Shown here piece after piece: positions 16,668-24,794 of a stretch of 40,771 nt of DNA; the stretch's first letter is position 1; the number at the start of each line of letters is the position of its first letter. Under the pieces are notes generated by a model that had not been told where the DNA came from, did no database searches, and was given only the letters and a program-made list of their open reading frames with translations. This DNA comes from JASLPR01 sp964496475 (GTDB lineage Bacteria; Chloroflexota; UBA11872; VXNJ01), in contig CAZBZS010000019.1 of the NCBI GenBank assembly GCA_964496475.1, forward strand, positions 1 through 40,771, read 5' to 3'. Both the position numbers and the translations under genes were made by a program.

Positions 16668-16812
16668 ATGAAATTTGCTCTCTTCGGCGCCGGCCGCATA
16701 GGCGCCCTGCACGCCGGCACTCTGGCGGCGATGCCTGAAGTGGACCTCAAATACGTATCGGACCCGGTGAGGGTGGCGGCGGAAGGTACGGCGGCGGCGG
16801 TGGGGGGCGGGA
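16668..16812 (+). pseudogene. Truncated Gfo/Idh/MocA oxidoreductase, N-terminal ~48 codons
   Basis: From ATG 16668 the plus strand reads MKFALFGAGRIGALHAGTLA, the start of a Gfo/Idh/MocA oxidoreductase with the NAD(P) motif GxGRIGxxHA, and continues through PEVDLKYVSDP and AAAVGGG. At that point the family sequence is lost: the frame runs into unrelated DNA and stops at 16886. Roughly 300 further residues are missing, and the trp T-box leader begins only about 100 bases downstream. It is a truncated remnant left next to the trp operon. Confidence 0.8.
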
Positions 16813-16904
16813 GAGGGGGTGCAGTTTTGACCACCGTTGTCCAATATCCTCGCATTCTCTTGACATCCCGTCGATCGGTCACCTAGCCTCGTGATTGGTA
16901 AAGG

Positions 16905-17175
16905 CTGTGAACGGGACTAGTAACGTCCGGAGAGCGTCTTCAGAGAGCCGGCGTAGGTGAGAGTCCGGCGGCGAAACCCGAACGCGAATGGACCCCGAAG
17001 CTGCGGTCCGAAAGGCTTGTCCGAGTAGGCACCGACGGTCGCCCGCCGTGATCAGGGCGGGGTATCGAGACTAAGTTGTCTCTGTATCCTGTGAGTGGGG
17101 CGCTTGCGCGCTCAATCGGGGTGGTACCGCGAAGGTGACTACGAACCTCTCGTCCCCGGGACGAGAGGTTTTTGT
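16905..17175 (+). promoter_or_regulatory. T-box riboswitch, tRNA-Trp specific, controlling the trp operon
   Basis: All the main T-box landmarks are in order: an AGAGAGCCGG stretch and the distal-loop sequence GGTGAGAG of Stem I (16941-16972), a specifier loop GAA-TGG-A with the Trp codon UGG at 16989-16991, an AGTAGGC linker near 17024, the T-box antiterminator sequence TGGTACCGCG at 17122-17131, and an intrinsic terminator at 17144-17173. Uncharged tRNA-Trp pairs with the UGG codon and, through its NCCA end, with the T-box, favouring the antiterminator, so the operon is read when tryptophan is short. The leader ends about 50 bases before trpE. Confidence 0.92.
17144..17173 (+). terminator. 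Intrinsic terminator of the trp T-box leader
   Basis: AACCTCTCGTC and GACGAGAGGTT form an 11-bp stem around the 5-nt loop CCCGG, followed by a U run (TTTTTG overall). It is mutually exclusive with the antiterminator that contains the T-box sequence just upstream. Confidence 0.9.
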
Positions 17176-17222
17176 ATTTCGCGGCCCCGAAGGCCCCGAA
17201 GGCGGTGGAGGAGGCGATCGCG

Positions 17223-18725
17223 ATGGGTGTCGAATTCACTACCCTGGCGCCCCTGCATCCCGACCGCGAGCAGGCGCTGGGCTGGCTGCGCGAAGGTCGC
17301 TCGGTGCCCCTCTACCGCGAAGTCCTGGCCGACCTGGAAACGCCCGTCTCCGCCTATCTCAAACTCGCCGGCGATCGCCCCTCCTTCCTTCTGGAGAGCA
17401 TTGAGTCCAGCGAACGGCTGGGACGCTTCAGTTTCCTTGGCGGCGATCCTTACATGGTCTTATCCATGGGGGACGGGGTCGCTCGTTTCCGTGAGAATGG
17501 GGAGGAGCGATCGGAGCCCTTCACCGACCCGATGGCCGTGATCGACGCCGAACTTGCCCGGCGCAATGCTGTCGCCCTGCCCGAACTGCCTCGCTTCCAG
17601 GGTGGGGCCGTCGGGTACCTGGGCTATGAAACGGTACGTTATTTCGAGGATCTTCCCCTGCCGGCCGAAGATGACCTCAATCTGCCCGATCTCGTGCTCA
17701 TGTTCGTCGATACTCTGGTCGTCTTCGATCATCTGACCCACAGCATGAAGCTGGTGGCCCACGCCGTCAGCACCGGCGATCCGGAGGCCGATTACGACCG
17801 CGCCGTGGAACGCATTGACAGTCTGGCTCACCGGCTCGCCTCCCCGGCCACCGCACGCACCCCCATTCCGGCCGCCAATACCTCCAACGGCGGACGCCTT
17901 ATTTTGAACCGGACGCGGGAAGATTTTGAAGAGGCCGTGCGGAAAGCCCGGGACTACATAACCGCCGGCGACATCATCCAGGTGGTGCTCTCGCTGCGAA
18001 TTGCCAGGGAGTTGAGCGTGCCGGCCTTCACCGTGTATCGGTTCCTGCGGACGGTAAACCCGTCGCCATACATGTTCTTCCTTGACTTGCAGGATATGCA
18101 GGTGGTCGGAGCCTCTCCCGAAATGCTGGTCCAGGCCGAAGGTCGCCGCGTCCGCACCCGCCCCATCGCCGGCACCCGACCGAGAGGCGTTGACCCCGAG
18201 GAGGACGAGGCCATGGCCCGCGAACTGCTGGCCGACGAGAAAGAGCGCGCGGAGCACGTGATGCTGGTCGATCTGGGACGCAATGATATAGGCCGGATCG
18301 CCCATCGTGGCAGCGTGGAGGTCACGGACTTCATGAGCGTGGAGAAATTTTCCCACGTCATGCACATCGTCTCTCAGGTCGAGGGCGACCTCCGCGACGG
18401 TGAAACCGCGACGGGCGCGCTGCGGGCTTGCTTTCCCGCCGGTACCCTCAGCGGCGCTCCCAAGATCCGCGCGATGGAGATCATCGCCGAGTTGGAACCG
18501 ACCTGTCGCGGCCTGTACGGCGGCGCCGTCGGCTATTTCAGCTTCTCCGGCGACATCGATACCGCCATCACGATCCGCACCATGCTTGCCCGGGACGGCT
18601 ACGGCTACGTCCAGGCCGGCGCCGGGATCGTGGCCGATTCTGACCCGGCGACCGAATTTGAGGAATGCCAGAACAAGGCCCGCGCGCTCCTGCGGGCTAT
18701 CGACCTGGCCCAGGAGGCCGGCTGA
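17223..18725 (+). CDS. trpE: Anthranilate synthase component I
   Basis: 500 residues. The start is ATG 17223, preceded by GGAGGAGG; the TTG at 17172 that opens the longer frame lies in the terminator U run and cannot be the start. The N-terminal half has the tryptophan-feedback region LLESIESSERLGRFSFLG. The chorismate-binding half has TRPIAGTRPRG and ELLADEKERAEHVMLVDLG, then GRNDIGRI, and SGAPKIRAMEII. With TrpG it converts chorismate and glutamine to anthranilate. It is the first gene of the operon and its TGA shares one base with the trpG ATG. Confidence 0.97.
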   Translation: MGVEFTTLAPLHPDREQALGWLREGRSVPLYREVLADLETPVSAYLKLAGDRPSFLLESIESSERLGRFSFLGGDPYMVLSMGDGVARFRENGEERSEPFTDPMAVIDAELARRNAVALPELPRFQGGAVGYLGYETVRYFEDLPLPAEDDLNLPDLVLMFVDTLVVFDHLTHSMKLVAHAVSTGDPEADYDRAVERIDSLAHRLASPATARTPIPAANTSNGGRLILNRTREDFEEAVRKARDYITAGDIIQVVLSLRIARELSVPAFTVYRFLRTVNPSPYMFFLDLQDMQVVGASPEMLVQAEGRRVRTRPIAGTRPRGVDPEEDEAMARELLADEKERAEHVMLVDLGRNDIGRIAHRGSVEVTDFMSVEKFSHVMHIVSQVEGDLRDGETATGALRACFPAGTLSGAPKIRAMEIIAELEPTCRGLYGGAVGYFSFSGDIDTAITIRTMLARDGYGYVQAGAGIVADSDPATEFEECQNKARALLRAIDLAQEAG

Positions 18726-19309
18726 TGCTGCTAGTCATCGATAACTACGACTCGTTTACCTACAACCTGGTCCAGTATTTGCTGGAACTTGGCCAGGAGC
18801 TCGAAGTGAAACGCAATGACAAGGTGACGATCGCTGAGATCAAGGCGCTGGCTCCGGCGGCGATAATCATCTCCCCAGGGCCTTGCACGCCCGATGAGGC
18901 CGGGGTATCCGTAGAGCTTGTCCGGGAACTCGGCCCTTCCACGCCGCTCCTCGGCGTTTGCCTGGGGCATCAGTGCGTCGGCCAGGCGTACGGCGGAAAC
19001 ATCGTGGCCGCTCCAGTCTTAATGCACGGCAAAACCTCCGCCGTCCATCATCACGAAAGCGGTATCTACGACGGCCTTCCAACTCCCTTCGAGGCGGCCC
19101 GTTACCATTCCCTGATCGTGGACCGCGACACTTTGCCCGACATCATGGAAATCGACGCCGAGACCGACGACGGCCTCATCATGGGTTTTCGCCACCGGGA
19201 ACATCCGGTGCACGGCGTCCAATTCCACCCCGAATCCATCCTCACCGCAGCCGGCAAGGATTTGCTGGCTGGTTTTCTGAATCTCTACCGGCTGGAAGGA
19301 AAAGCGTGA
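18725..19309 (+). CDS. trpG: Anthranilate synthase component II (glutamine amidotransferase)
   Basis: 194 residues. It starts at ATG 18725, overlapping the trpE stop (TGATG). Class I amidotransferase signs are all present: DNYDSFTYNLVQYL at the start, SPGPCTPDEAG, the nucleophile Cys in LLGVCLGHQCVGQAYGG, and the His-x-Glu pair in FHPESILT. It supplies ammonia to TrpE. There is no fusion to TrpD. The TGA at 19307-19309 overlaps the trpD GTG. Confidence 0.97.
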   Translation: MLLVIDNYDSFTYNLVQYLLELGQELEVKRNDKVTIAEIKALAPAAIIISPGPCTPDEAGVSVELVRELGPSTPLLGVCLGHQCVGQAYGGNIVAAPVLMHGKTSAVHHHESGIYDGLPTPFEAARYHSLIVDRDTLPDIMEIDAETDDGLIMGFRHREHPVHGVQFHPESILTAAGKDLLAGFLNLYRLEGKA

Positions 19310-20319
19310 TCGTCGAAGCGACCGGGAAATTGATTCGCGGCGAGTCGCTGACTTACGGCGAGGCCGCCTCCGCCATGACCGAAATAATGGATGGAGCGCC
19401 GACTCCGGCACAGTTCGGCGCGTTCGTGGCCGCTTTGCGAATGAAAGGTGAGACCGCCGAAGAGATCGCCGGCATGGGTGCCGTCATGCGTGACCGTGCT
19501 CTGCGGGTTGAGGTGGACGTTGGGCCGTTGGTTGACGTGGTCGGCACCGGCGCCGACGGGCAGAACACCTTCAACATATCCACCGCCGCCGCATTCGTGG
19601 TTGCCGGCGCCGGTGCCCGGGTCGCCAAACACGGCAACCGCGCCGCCACCAGCCAGAGTGGCAGCGCCGATGTCCTGGAGGCGCTTGGCATCAAGATCGA
19701 ATTGTCTCCGACCGCGGTGGCCGCGTGCATCGAGGAGGCCGGCATCGGCTTCATGTTCGCGCCCGTATTTCACCCGGCCATGAAATTCGCCGCTCCCCTG
19801 CGCCGTGAGATCGGCATCCCCACCGTCTTCAATCTGCTAGGGCCGCTGACCAATCCGGCGGGTGCCCAGCGGCAGGTCCTCGGCGTCGCCCGACCCGAAC
19901 TTGTCGATCTTATGGCCGGCGCGCTTTCGCGGCTGGGAGCGGAGCACGCCTTGGTGGTGCACGGGCTTGAGGGCCTGGACGAAATTTCCATAGCCGGGCC
20001 CTCGCGGGTGGCGACCGTGCGTGATGACGATGTGCGCGTCAGTGAGGTCGTGCCCGAGGACTTCGGCCTGAGCCGTTCCCCGCTTAGTGAAGTAGCCGGC
20101 GGGGCAGCCGACGAAAACGCGGAGATGGTCCGGTCCGTGCTCGCCGGGGATACCGGACCGCGGACCGACATCGTTCTCCTCAACGCCGCCGCCGGCATGG
20201 TCGTAGCCGGCGTTCAGGACGATATTGGCGCCGGCATCCACCTGGCCCGAGAAGCCATCGCTTCCGGACGTGCGGCGGCCGCGTTGGCCCGTCTCGTCGA
20301 ATTCAGCAACAGGGCGTAG
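19306..20319 (+). CDS. trpD: Anthranilate phosphoribosyltransferase
   Basis: 337 residues from GTG 19306, which overlaps the trpG stop (GTGA); the longer upstream frame is a shadow of trpG. The PRPP-binding motif is VDVVGTGADGQNTFNIST, followed by KHGNRAATSQSGSADVLE and the conserved HPAMKF and FNLLGPLTNPA. It transfers the phosphoribosyl group to anthranilate, the second dedicated step of tryptophan synthesis. It ends with TAG, four bases before trpC. Confidence 0.97.
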   Translation: MIVEATGKLIRGESLTYGEAASAMTEIMDGAPTPAQFGAFVAALRMKGETAEEIAGMGAVMRDRALRVEVDVGPLVDVVGTGADGQNTFNISTAAAFVVAGAGARVAKHGNRAATSQSGSADVLEALGIKIELSPTAVAACIEEAGIGFMFAPVFHPAMKFAAPLRREIGIPTVFNLLGPLTNPAGAQRQVLGVARPELVDLMAGALSRLGAEHALVVHGLEGLDEISIAGPSRVATVRDDDVRVSEVVPEDFGLSRSPLSEVAGGAADENAEMVRSVLAGDTGPRTDIVLLNAAAGMVVAGVQDDIGAGIHLAREAIASGRAAAALARLVEFSNRA

Positions 20320-20323
20320 GGCG

Positions 20324-21115
20324 ATGCGCTCCACCACAACCATTCTGGACCGCATACTCGAGCGTAAACGGGAAGAAATCGGCGCGGCCCGTGAAATAAC
20401 GCCCCTAGAAACGTTGCGCGATCGAGCCCGGTCGGACCCACCGGTCCGGGACTTCAGGGCCGCGCTGTCCACGGCGGGCATTTCGCTTATCGCCGAGATC
20501 AAGCGAGCTTCACCCTCTGCCGGCGCCTTCGCTCCGGATGTTGATGCCGCCGAACTGGCCCGGGCCTACCAAGACGGCGGCGCGTCCGCCATTTCCGTGC
20601 TGACCGACGCGGATTTCTTTCAGGGGTCGCACGACGACCTCAAAACGGCCCGGGAGTCCACGATCATCCCGATCCTGCGCAAGGACTTCATCCTTGAGCC
20701 CTACCAGGTCTACGAGTCACGGGTCATGGGGGCCGATGCGATTCTCCTGATCGTTGCCGCGGTAGACGACCTATCCGAATTGCTCGGGGTGGCGAGGGAT
20801 GTCGGCCTTCACTGCTTGGTGGAGGTGCATGACGAATACGAAGTTCAACAAGCCGCGGCGGCCGGAGCGAAGATCATCGGGGTCAATAATCGAGACCTGC
20901 GCACTTTCGACACCGACCTGGAGACGACCGAGCGCTTGCGGCCCGAAATCCCGCCGGGCGTGATCCTCGTCAGCGAGAGCGGCATCAAGACTCCGGCAGA
21001 CGTGCGCCGCCTGACCGGCGCGCGGGTGGACGCCATCCTGGTCGGCGAATCGCTCGTGCGCTCCCCGGACTCCGGAGCTGCCCTGCAGGTCCTCATCGAG
21101 GCCGGCCGTGGCTGA
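20324..21115 (+). CDS. trpC: Indole-3-glycerol-phosphate synthase
   Basis: 263 residues from ATG 20324; the longer upstream frame overlaps trpD and is not real. TIM-barrel signatures are clear: SLIAEIKRASPSAG, the TDADFFQGS loop, ILRKDFILEPYQVYES with catalytic Lys, VEVHDEYE, IGVNNRDLRTF, and SESGIKTPADV. It closes the indole ring from carboxyphenylamino-deoxyribulose phosphate. It overlaps the trpF start by 8 bases. Confidence 0.97.
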   Translation: MRSTTTILDRILERKREEIGAAREITPLETLRDRARSDPPVRDFRAALSTAGISLIAEIKRASPSAGAFAPDVDAAELARAYQDGGASAISVLTDADFFQGSHDDLKTARESTIIPILRKDFILEPYQVYESRVMGADAILLIVAAVDDLSELLGVARDVGLHCLVEVHDEYEVQQAAAAGAKIIGVNNRDLRTFDTDLETTERLRPEIPPGVILVSESGIKTPADVRRLTGARVDAILVGESLVRSPDSGAALQVLIEAGRG

Positions 21116-21722
21116 GCCGGTCAAAGTAAAAATATGCGGCCTGCGCAATCCCCGGTCCGCCGCTGTCGCTATTGAGGCCGGGGCCGATATGCTGGGAGTG
21201 GTGCTTACTCCCGCTCGCAGGCAGGTCACACTGCAAGAGGCCACCGTTGTTCTGGCCGCGGCCGGCAAGGGCGTGCGAAAGGTGGGCGTTTTCGTGGATC
21301 CGGACGCTGACGAAGTGCGAGCCGCAATCGACATTGTGGGACTTGACATCATTCAATTTCAGGGAGCTGAATCCCCGGAGTTCTGCAATCAATTTTCGAT
21401 CCCGGCCATGAAAAGTTTCAAGGCGACGCCTAACGGGGTGCTGCCCGATCCTGGGCCCTATCCCCCCGGACCGATCCATCTGGACGCCCCGGGTACTGTG
21501 GGTGGTTCTGGCGTGGAATGGGATTTCTCCTTGGCGCGAGGCATAGCGTCGGAGCGCCCGGTGATGCTGAGTGGCGGGCTGAATCCCGACAACGTCGCCG
21601 CCGCCGTAACTACGGTCCAACCCTGGGCCGTGGACGTAAGTAGTGGCGTGGAGACTGACGGCGTCAAAGACCTGGCCTTGATTCGCGCTTTTGTCGAGCG
21701 AGCCCGCGAAGTGCGTCGCTGA
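21108..21722 (+). CDS. trpF: Phosphoribosylanthranilate isomerase
   Basis: 204 residues from GTG 21108. Motifs: VKICGLRNPRSA with the catalytic Cys, DMLGVVLTPARRQV, LDIIQFQGAE, SGGLNPDNVAAAV, and VDVSSGVETDGVKD with the catalytic Asp region. It isomerises phosphoribosyl anthranilate in an Amadori reaction, the third step. Its TGA shares one base with the following lipoprotein ATG, so the lipoprotein gene is translationally linked to it. Confidence 0.96.
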   Translation: MAEPVKVKICGLRNPRSAAVAIEAGADMLGVVLTPARRQVTLQEATVVLAAAGKGVRKVGVFVDPDADEVRAAIDIVGLDIIQFQGAESPEFCNQFSIPAMKSFKATPNGVLPDPGPYPPGPIHLDAPGTVGGSGVEWDFSLARGIASERPVMLSGGLNPDNVAAAVTTVQPWAVDVSSGVETDGVKDLALIRAFVERAREVRR

Positions 21723-22717
21723 TGGGCGAAAAGTTCTCAATCCTGGCTCGAGGGATTCCAGTTCTGGCGGCGACCTTCTGCATCGTGGTGCTCCTGGGGG
21801 CATGTGGTGAAGGGTTGAGTCTGGTCGCCGTCGATGCCGAAGCCACGCCGCTTCCTTTCAAGACACCGCGCGTTGCCGAGACCTCCGTCCCACCGGAATC
21901 CGAATCCACCGCTCCAGCCGGGGCGGACTCAGAATCGGAAACCCAGCCGGCAATCGAGAACGATGAAGAAGAGGGCCCGGCGGCCGAAGATGCCGTAGCG
22001 GAGGCCGAAGAGCCCACCGCGACGCCTGAACCCGAGCCGGACCCCACCCCCGCCGCTGCCGATCCCCTGGCTGAGACCGCCCCCGATGCCGTCACCGCGG
22101 ATGACGCCGCGGCGTGGTTGCTTGGTGCGCTCGAGAATTCGGGTGCCCGTAACGTCGCTCTTCGCGCTCATGAGGTGAGCGCCGATCTCCTGGTCTTCAA
22201 CGAAACCGCTGACGTGACCACTTATTACGATGATGACTTGATAGCGACGGCGTTTGCATCAAATGTCCGCAGCTTCTACGGGGTGATCGCCTTCACGGCG
22301 CTGCCACCGGGGACAGATCACCAGATGGAATCGCCATTGTTCTTTTTTGAGCAGGTCGTGATTCACGAATCTGCCGAGGACGCCATTGAGTTTCTGGAAG
22401 CCTATCAGCTCGCGGCGCTCGAGATGTTTGTGGATCAGGGCGCGGCGGTGTTTGACGCGGCGATGCCCGGCGTGTTCCAGGCTGAGGGAGCCCCCGAGTT
22501 CACTCCCATCCCACCCCCGGGGTTTGCCGACAACGAGGTGCTGTTCACCGTGGAGTGGCCGGTGAACGCCAGCGCCAGCGATCTTGCCCCGCGAATGCAC
22601 ATCGCCCTGCTGCGTCAGGGCAATGTAACCGTCGCCATCGCCCTAGGAAGCTCCGACGAGAGCCAGGTGTATCGCTTCTTCGGCTTAGTGGAGCGCCTGA
22701 TCTCGCGGATGAGCTAG
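21722..22717 (+). CDS. Lipoprotein of unknown function inside the trp operon
   Basis: 331 residues. A signal peptide with lipobox LLGAC (Cys28) predicts a lipid anchor. Residues about 35-115 are an acidic and Pro/Thr-rich spacer, and a globular domain follows (about 118-331) with VTADDAAAWLLGALENSG and an end helix VYRFFGLVERLISRMS. The fold resembles soluble extracytoplasmic domains seen in other Chloroflexota hypotheticals, but no family is recognised. It is coupled to trpF by TGATG and sits 34 bases before trpB, so it should be made with the pathway under T-box control. No reason for an exported protein in this operon is obvious. Confidence 0.85.
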   Translation: MGEKFSILARGIPVLAATFCIVVLLGACGEGLSLVAVDAEATPLPFKTPRVAETSVPPESESTAPAGADSESETQPAIENDEEEGPAAEDAVAEAEEPTATPEPEPDPTPAAADPLAETAPDAVTADDAAAWLLGALENSGARNVALRAHEVSADLLVFNETADVTTYYDDDLIATAFASNVRSFYGVIAFTALPPGTDHQMESPLFFFEQVVIHESAEDAIEFLEAYQLAALEMFVDQGAAVFDAAMPGVFQAEGAPEFTPIPPPGFADNEVLFTVEWPVNASASDLAPRMHIALLRQGNVTVAIALGSSDESQVYRFFGLVERLISRMS

Positions 22718-22751
22718 CTTCAGACTAACTCTGAGAGGATTCCGAGCCCCA

Positions 22752-23984
22752 GTGAACCCCACTGAAGCAATTCGACAACCGTCCGGCAGCCTGCGGGCCC
22801 TGCCCGGTGAGTCCGGGCACTTTGGCGAGTATGGAGGCATCTACATGCCAGAGGTCCTGATGCCGGCGGTCAAGGAACTTGACGAGGCTTACGAGCGCGT
22901 CCGCGACGATCCGAACTTCGTCTCCGAGCTCGACGCCCTGCTGGGCGACTACGTGGGAAGGCCGACGCCACTCTACTTTGCCCCCCGCCTCACCGCCGAG
23001 GCCGGCGGCGCGAAAATCTACCTGAAGCGCGAGGACCTGGCCCACACCGGCGCCCACAAGATAAACAACGCCCTTGGCCAGGGCCTGCTGGCAAAGGCCA
23101 TGGGCAAGCGGCGCATCGTCGCCGAGACCGGCGCCGGCCAGCACGGCGTCGCCACCGCCACCGTCTGCGCCATGCTCGATCAGGAATGCGTCGTCTACAT
23201 GGGCGCGCTGGACATCGAACGGCAGGAACTTAACGTCTTCCGCATGCAAATCCTGGGCGCAACGGTCGTCCCGGTCGAGTCCGGCAGCCGCACGCTCAAG
23301 GACGCGATCAACGAGGCCATCCGCGACTGGGTCACTAACGTCCGCACCACGTACTATCTCCTCGGCTCGGTGGCTGGTCCGCACCCGTACCCGCGCCTGG
23401 TCCGCGATTTCCAGACCGTCATCGGCCGCGAGGTACGCGATCAGATGCAGCGTGCCGAGGACCGCCCGCCAGACGTTCTGGTGGCGTGCGTGGGTGGCGG
23501 CAGCAATGCCATCGGGCTCTTCCACGAATTTCTAGACGACGAGCAGGTCCGCCTGGTAGGGGTCGAAGCCGCCGGTCATGGTGTGGACACCGACAAGCAC
23601 GCCGCCACCATTTCGAAGGGCTCGCCCGGCGTCCTCCACGGCGCCCGGACATACGTTCTGCAGGACGAGCACGGCCAGATCAGCGAGGCCCACAGTATCT
23701 CCGCCGGGCTCGACTACCCGGGCGTCGGCCCCGAGCACAGTCACCTGCGCGATACCGGCCGCGCCGAATACGTCGCCGTGGATGACCAGACGGCGCTGGC
23801 GGCCCTGCAAACCCTCTCCCGCACGGAAGGGATCATCCCTGCTCTCGAATCGGCCCACGCCATCGCCCACGCACTGGAGCTGGCCGCGACCCTGCTGCCC
23901 GAGCGCACCATCGTGGTCAACCTCTCCGGGCGTGGTGACAAGGACATGGAAACCGTCGTCCGTGAAACCGGCCTCCGCCCTTGA
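22752..23984 (+). CDS. trpB: Tryptophan synthase beta chain
   Basis: 410 residues from GTG 22752, with GAGAGGATT upstream. It is a TrpB1-type beta subunit: GHFGEYGGIYMPE at the start, the PLP lysine in EDLAHTGAHKINNALGQ, ETGAGQHGVATA, the phosphate loop VACVGGGSNAIGLF, and NLSGRGDKDMETV near the end. It condenses indole and serine to tryptophan. It is separated from trpF by the lipoprotein gene. Its TGA overlaps the trpA TTG start (TTGA). Confidence 0.97.
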   Translation: MNPTEAIRQPSGSLRALPGESGHFGEYGGIYMPEVLMPAVKELDEAYERVRDDPNFVSELDALLGDYVGRPTPLYFAPRLTAEAGGAKIYLKREDLAHTGAHKINNALGQGLLAKAMGKRRIVAETGAGQHGVATATVCAMLDQECVVYMGALDIERQELNVFRMQILGATVVPVESGSRTLKDAINEAIRDWVTNVRTTYYLLGSVAGPHPYPRLVRDFQTVIGREVRDQMQRAEDRPPDVLVACVGGGSNAIGLFHEFLDDEQVRLVGVEAAGHGVDTDKHAATISKGSPGVLHGARTYVLQDEHGQISEAHSISAGLDYPGVGPEHSHLRDTGRAEYVAVDDQTALAALQTLSRTEGIIPALESAHAIAHALELAATLLPERTIVVNLSGRGDKDMETVVRETGLRP

Positions 23985-24772
23985 GCAGGCTCGACGACCT
24001 GTTTAGCGCGTCCCGTGCGCAGAAACGGGTCGTGGTCAGCATCTATCTCACAATCGGCCATCCTGACCTCAACGCGTCCATGGATCTTGCCCGCGCCGCT
24101 CTGGCTGGCGGCGCCGAGATGCTGGAAATCGGCGTTCCGTTCAGCGACCCGCTGGCCGACGGTCCTACCATCCAGGCTTCCTCGCATAGGGCGCTTGAAA
24201 ACGGCGTCACGCTGGCCGATTGCTTGGGACTCGTCCGCATCCTGCGCAAGGAATCCGACGCTCCCATGCTCCTGATGGGCTATGCAAACCCGTTCCTAGC
24301 GTCGGGCTGGGACAACGTTGCCGAGGACGCGCGATCCGCCGGGGCCGACGGGCTCATCGTCCCGGATTTGCCGCCCGAGGAGGCCGGGGATGCGCTGGAG
24401 GCGTTGGGCGTACGCGATCTGGCCCTCATCCAAATGCTGGCGCCGACCAGCGACGCGTCCCGCCTTGATACGGCCACCGGCCTCGCCCGGGGATTCATCT
24501 ACTGCGTTGCGCTCACCGGCACCACCGGCGCCCGCGCCGAGATGGGCGCCGATCTCGGGTCTTTCCTGAACCGGGTGCGCGCCCGCACCGACGTCCCTCT
24601 GGTGGTCGGTTTCGGCATCTCGTCCGGCGAGCATGTCGCCCGGCTGCGGGGCCTGGCCGACGGGGCCATCGTTGGCAGCGCCTTCGTCCGGCTGGCCGGC
24701 GAGACCGATCCCAAAGACCGCGCCGCGGCCGCCGAGGAGTTCGTCCGCGGCCTCGTATCCGCCTCCCGGTGA
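23981..24772 (+). CDS. trpA: Tryptophan synthase alpha chain
   Basis: 263 residues from TTG 23981, overlapping the trpB stop. The catalytic Glu and Asp are in MLEIGVPFSDPLADGPTIQ. LLMGYANPFLASGWDN, GLIVPDLPPEEAGD, YCVALTGTTGAR and the phosphate-binding VVGFGISSGEHV and GAIVGSAFVRL follow in the normal order. It cleaves indole-glycerol phosphate and channels indole to TrpB. TGA stop; the hydrolase gene begins 22 bases later. Confidence 0.97.
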   Translation: MSRLDDLFSASRAQKRVVVSIYLTIGHPDLNASMDLARAALAGGAEMLEIGVPFSDPLADGPTIQASSHRALENGVTLADCLGLVRILRKESDAPMLLMGYANPFLASGWDNVAEDARSAGADGLIVPDLPPEEAGDALEALGVRDLALIQMLAPTSDASRLDTATGLARGFIYCVALTGTTGARAEMGADLGSFLNRVRARTDVPLVVGFGISSGEHVARLRGLADGAIVGSAFVRLAGETDPKDRAAAAEEFVRGLVSASR

Positions 24773-24794
24773 GGCCAGCCCCGGACGCATTCTA

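Noticed and set aside
17172..17222. TTG start for trpE at 17172
   Set aside because: It lies in the U run of the T-box terminator; ATG 17223 has a good binding site and the correct N-terminus.
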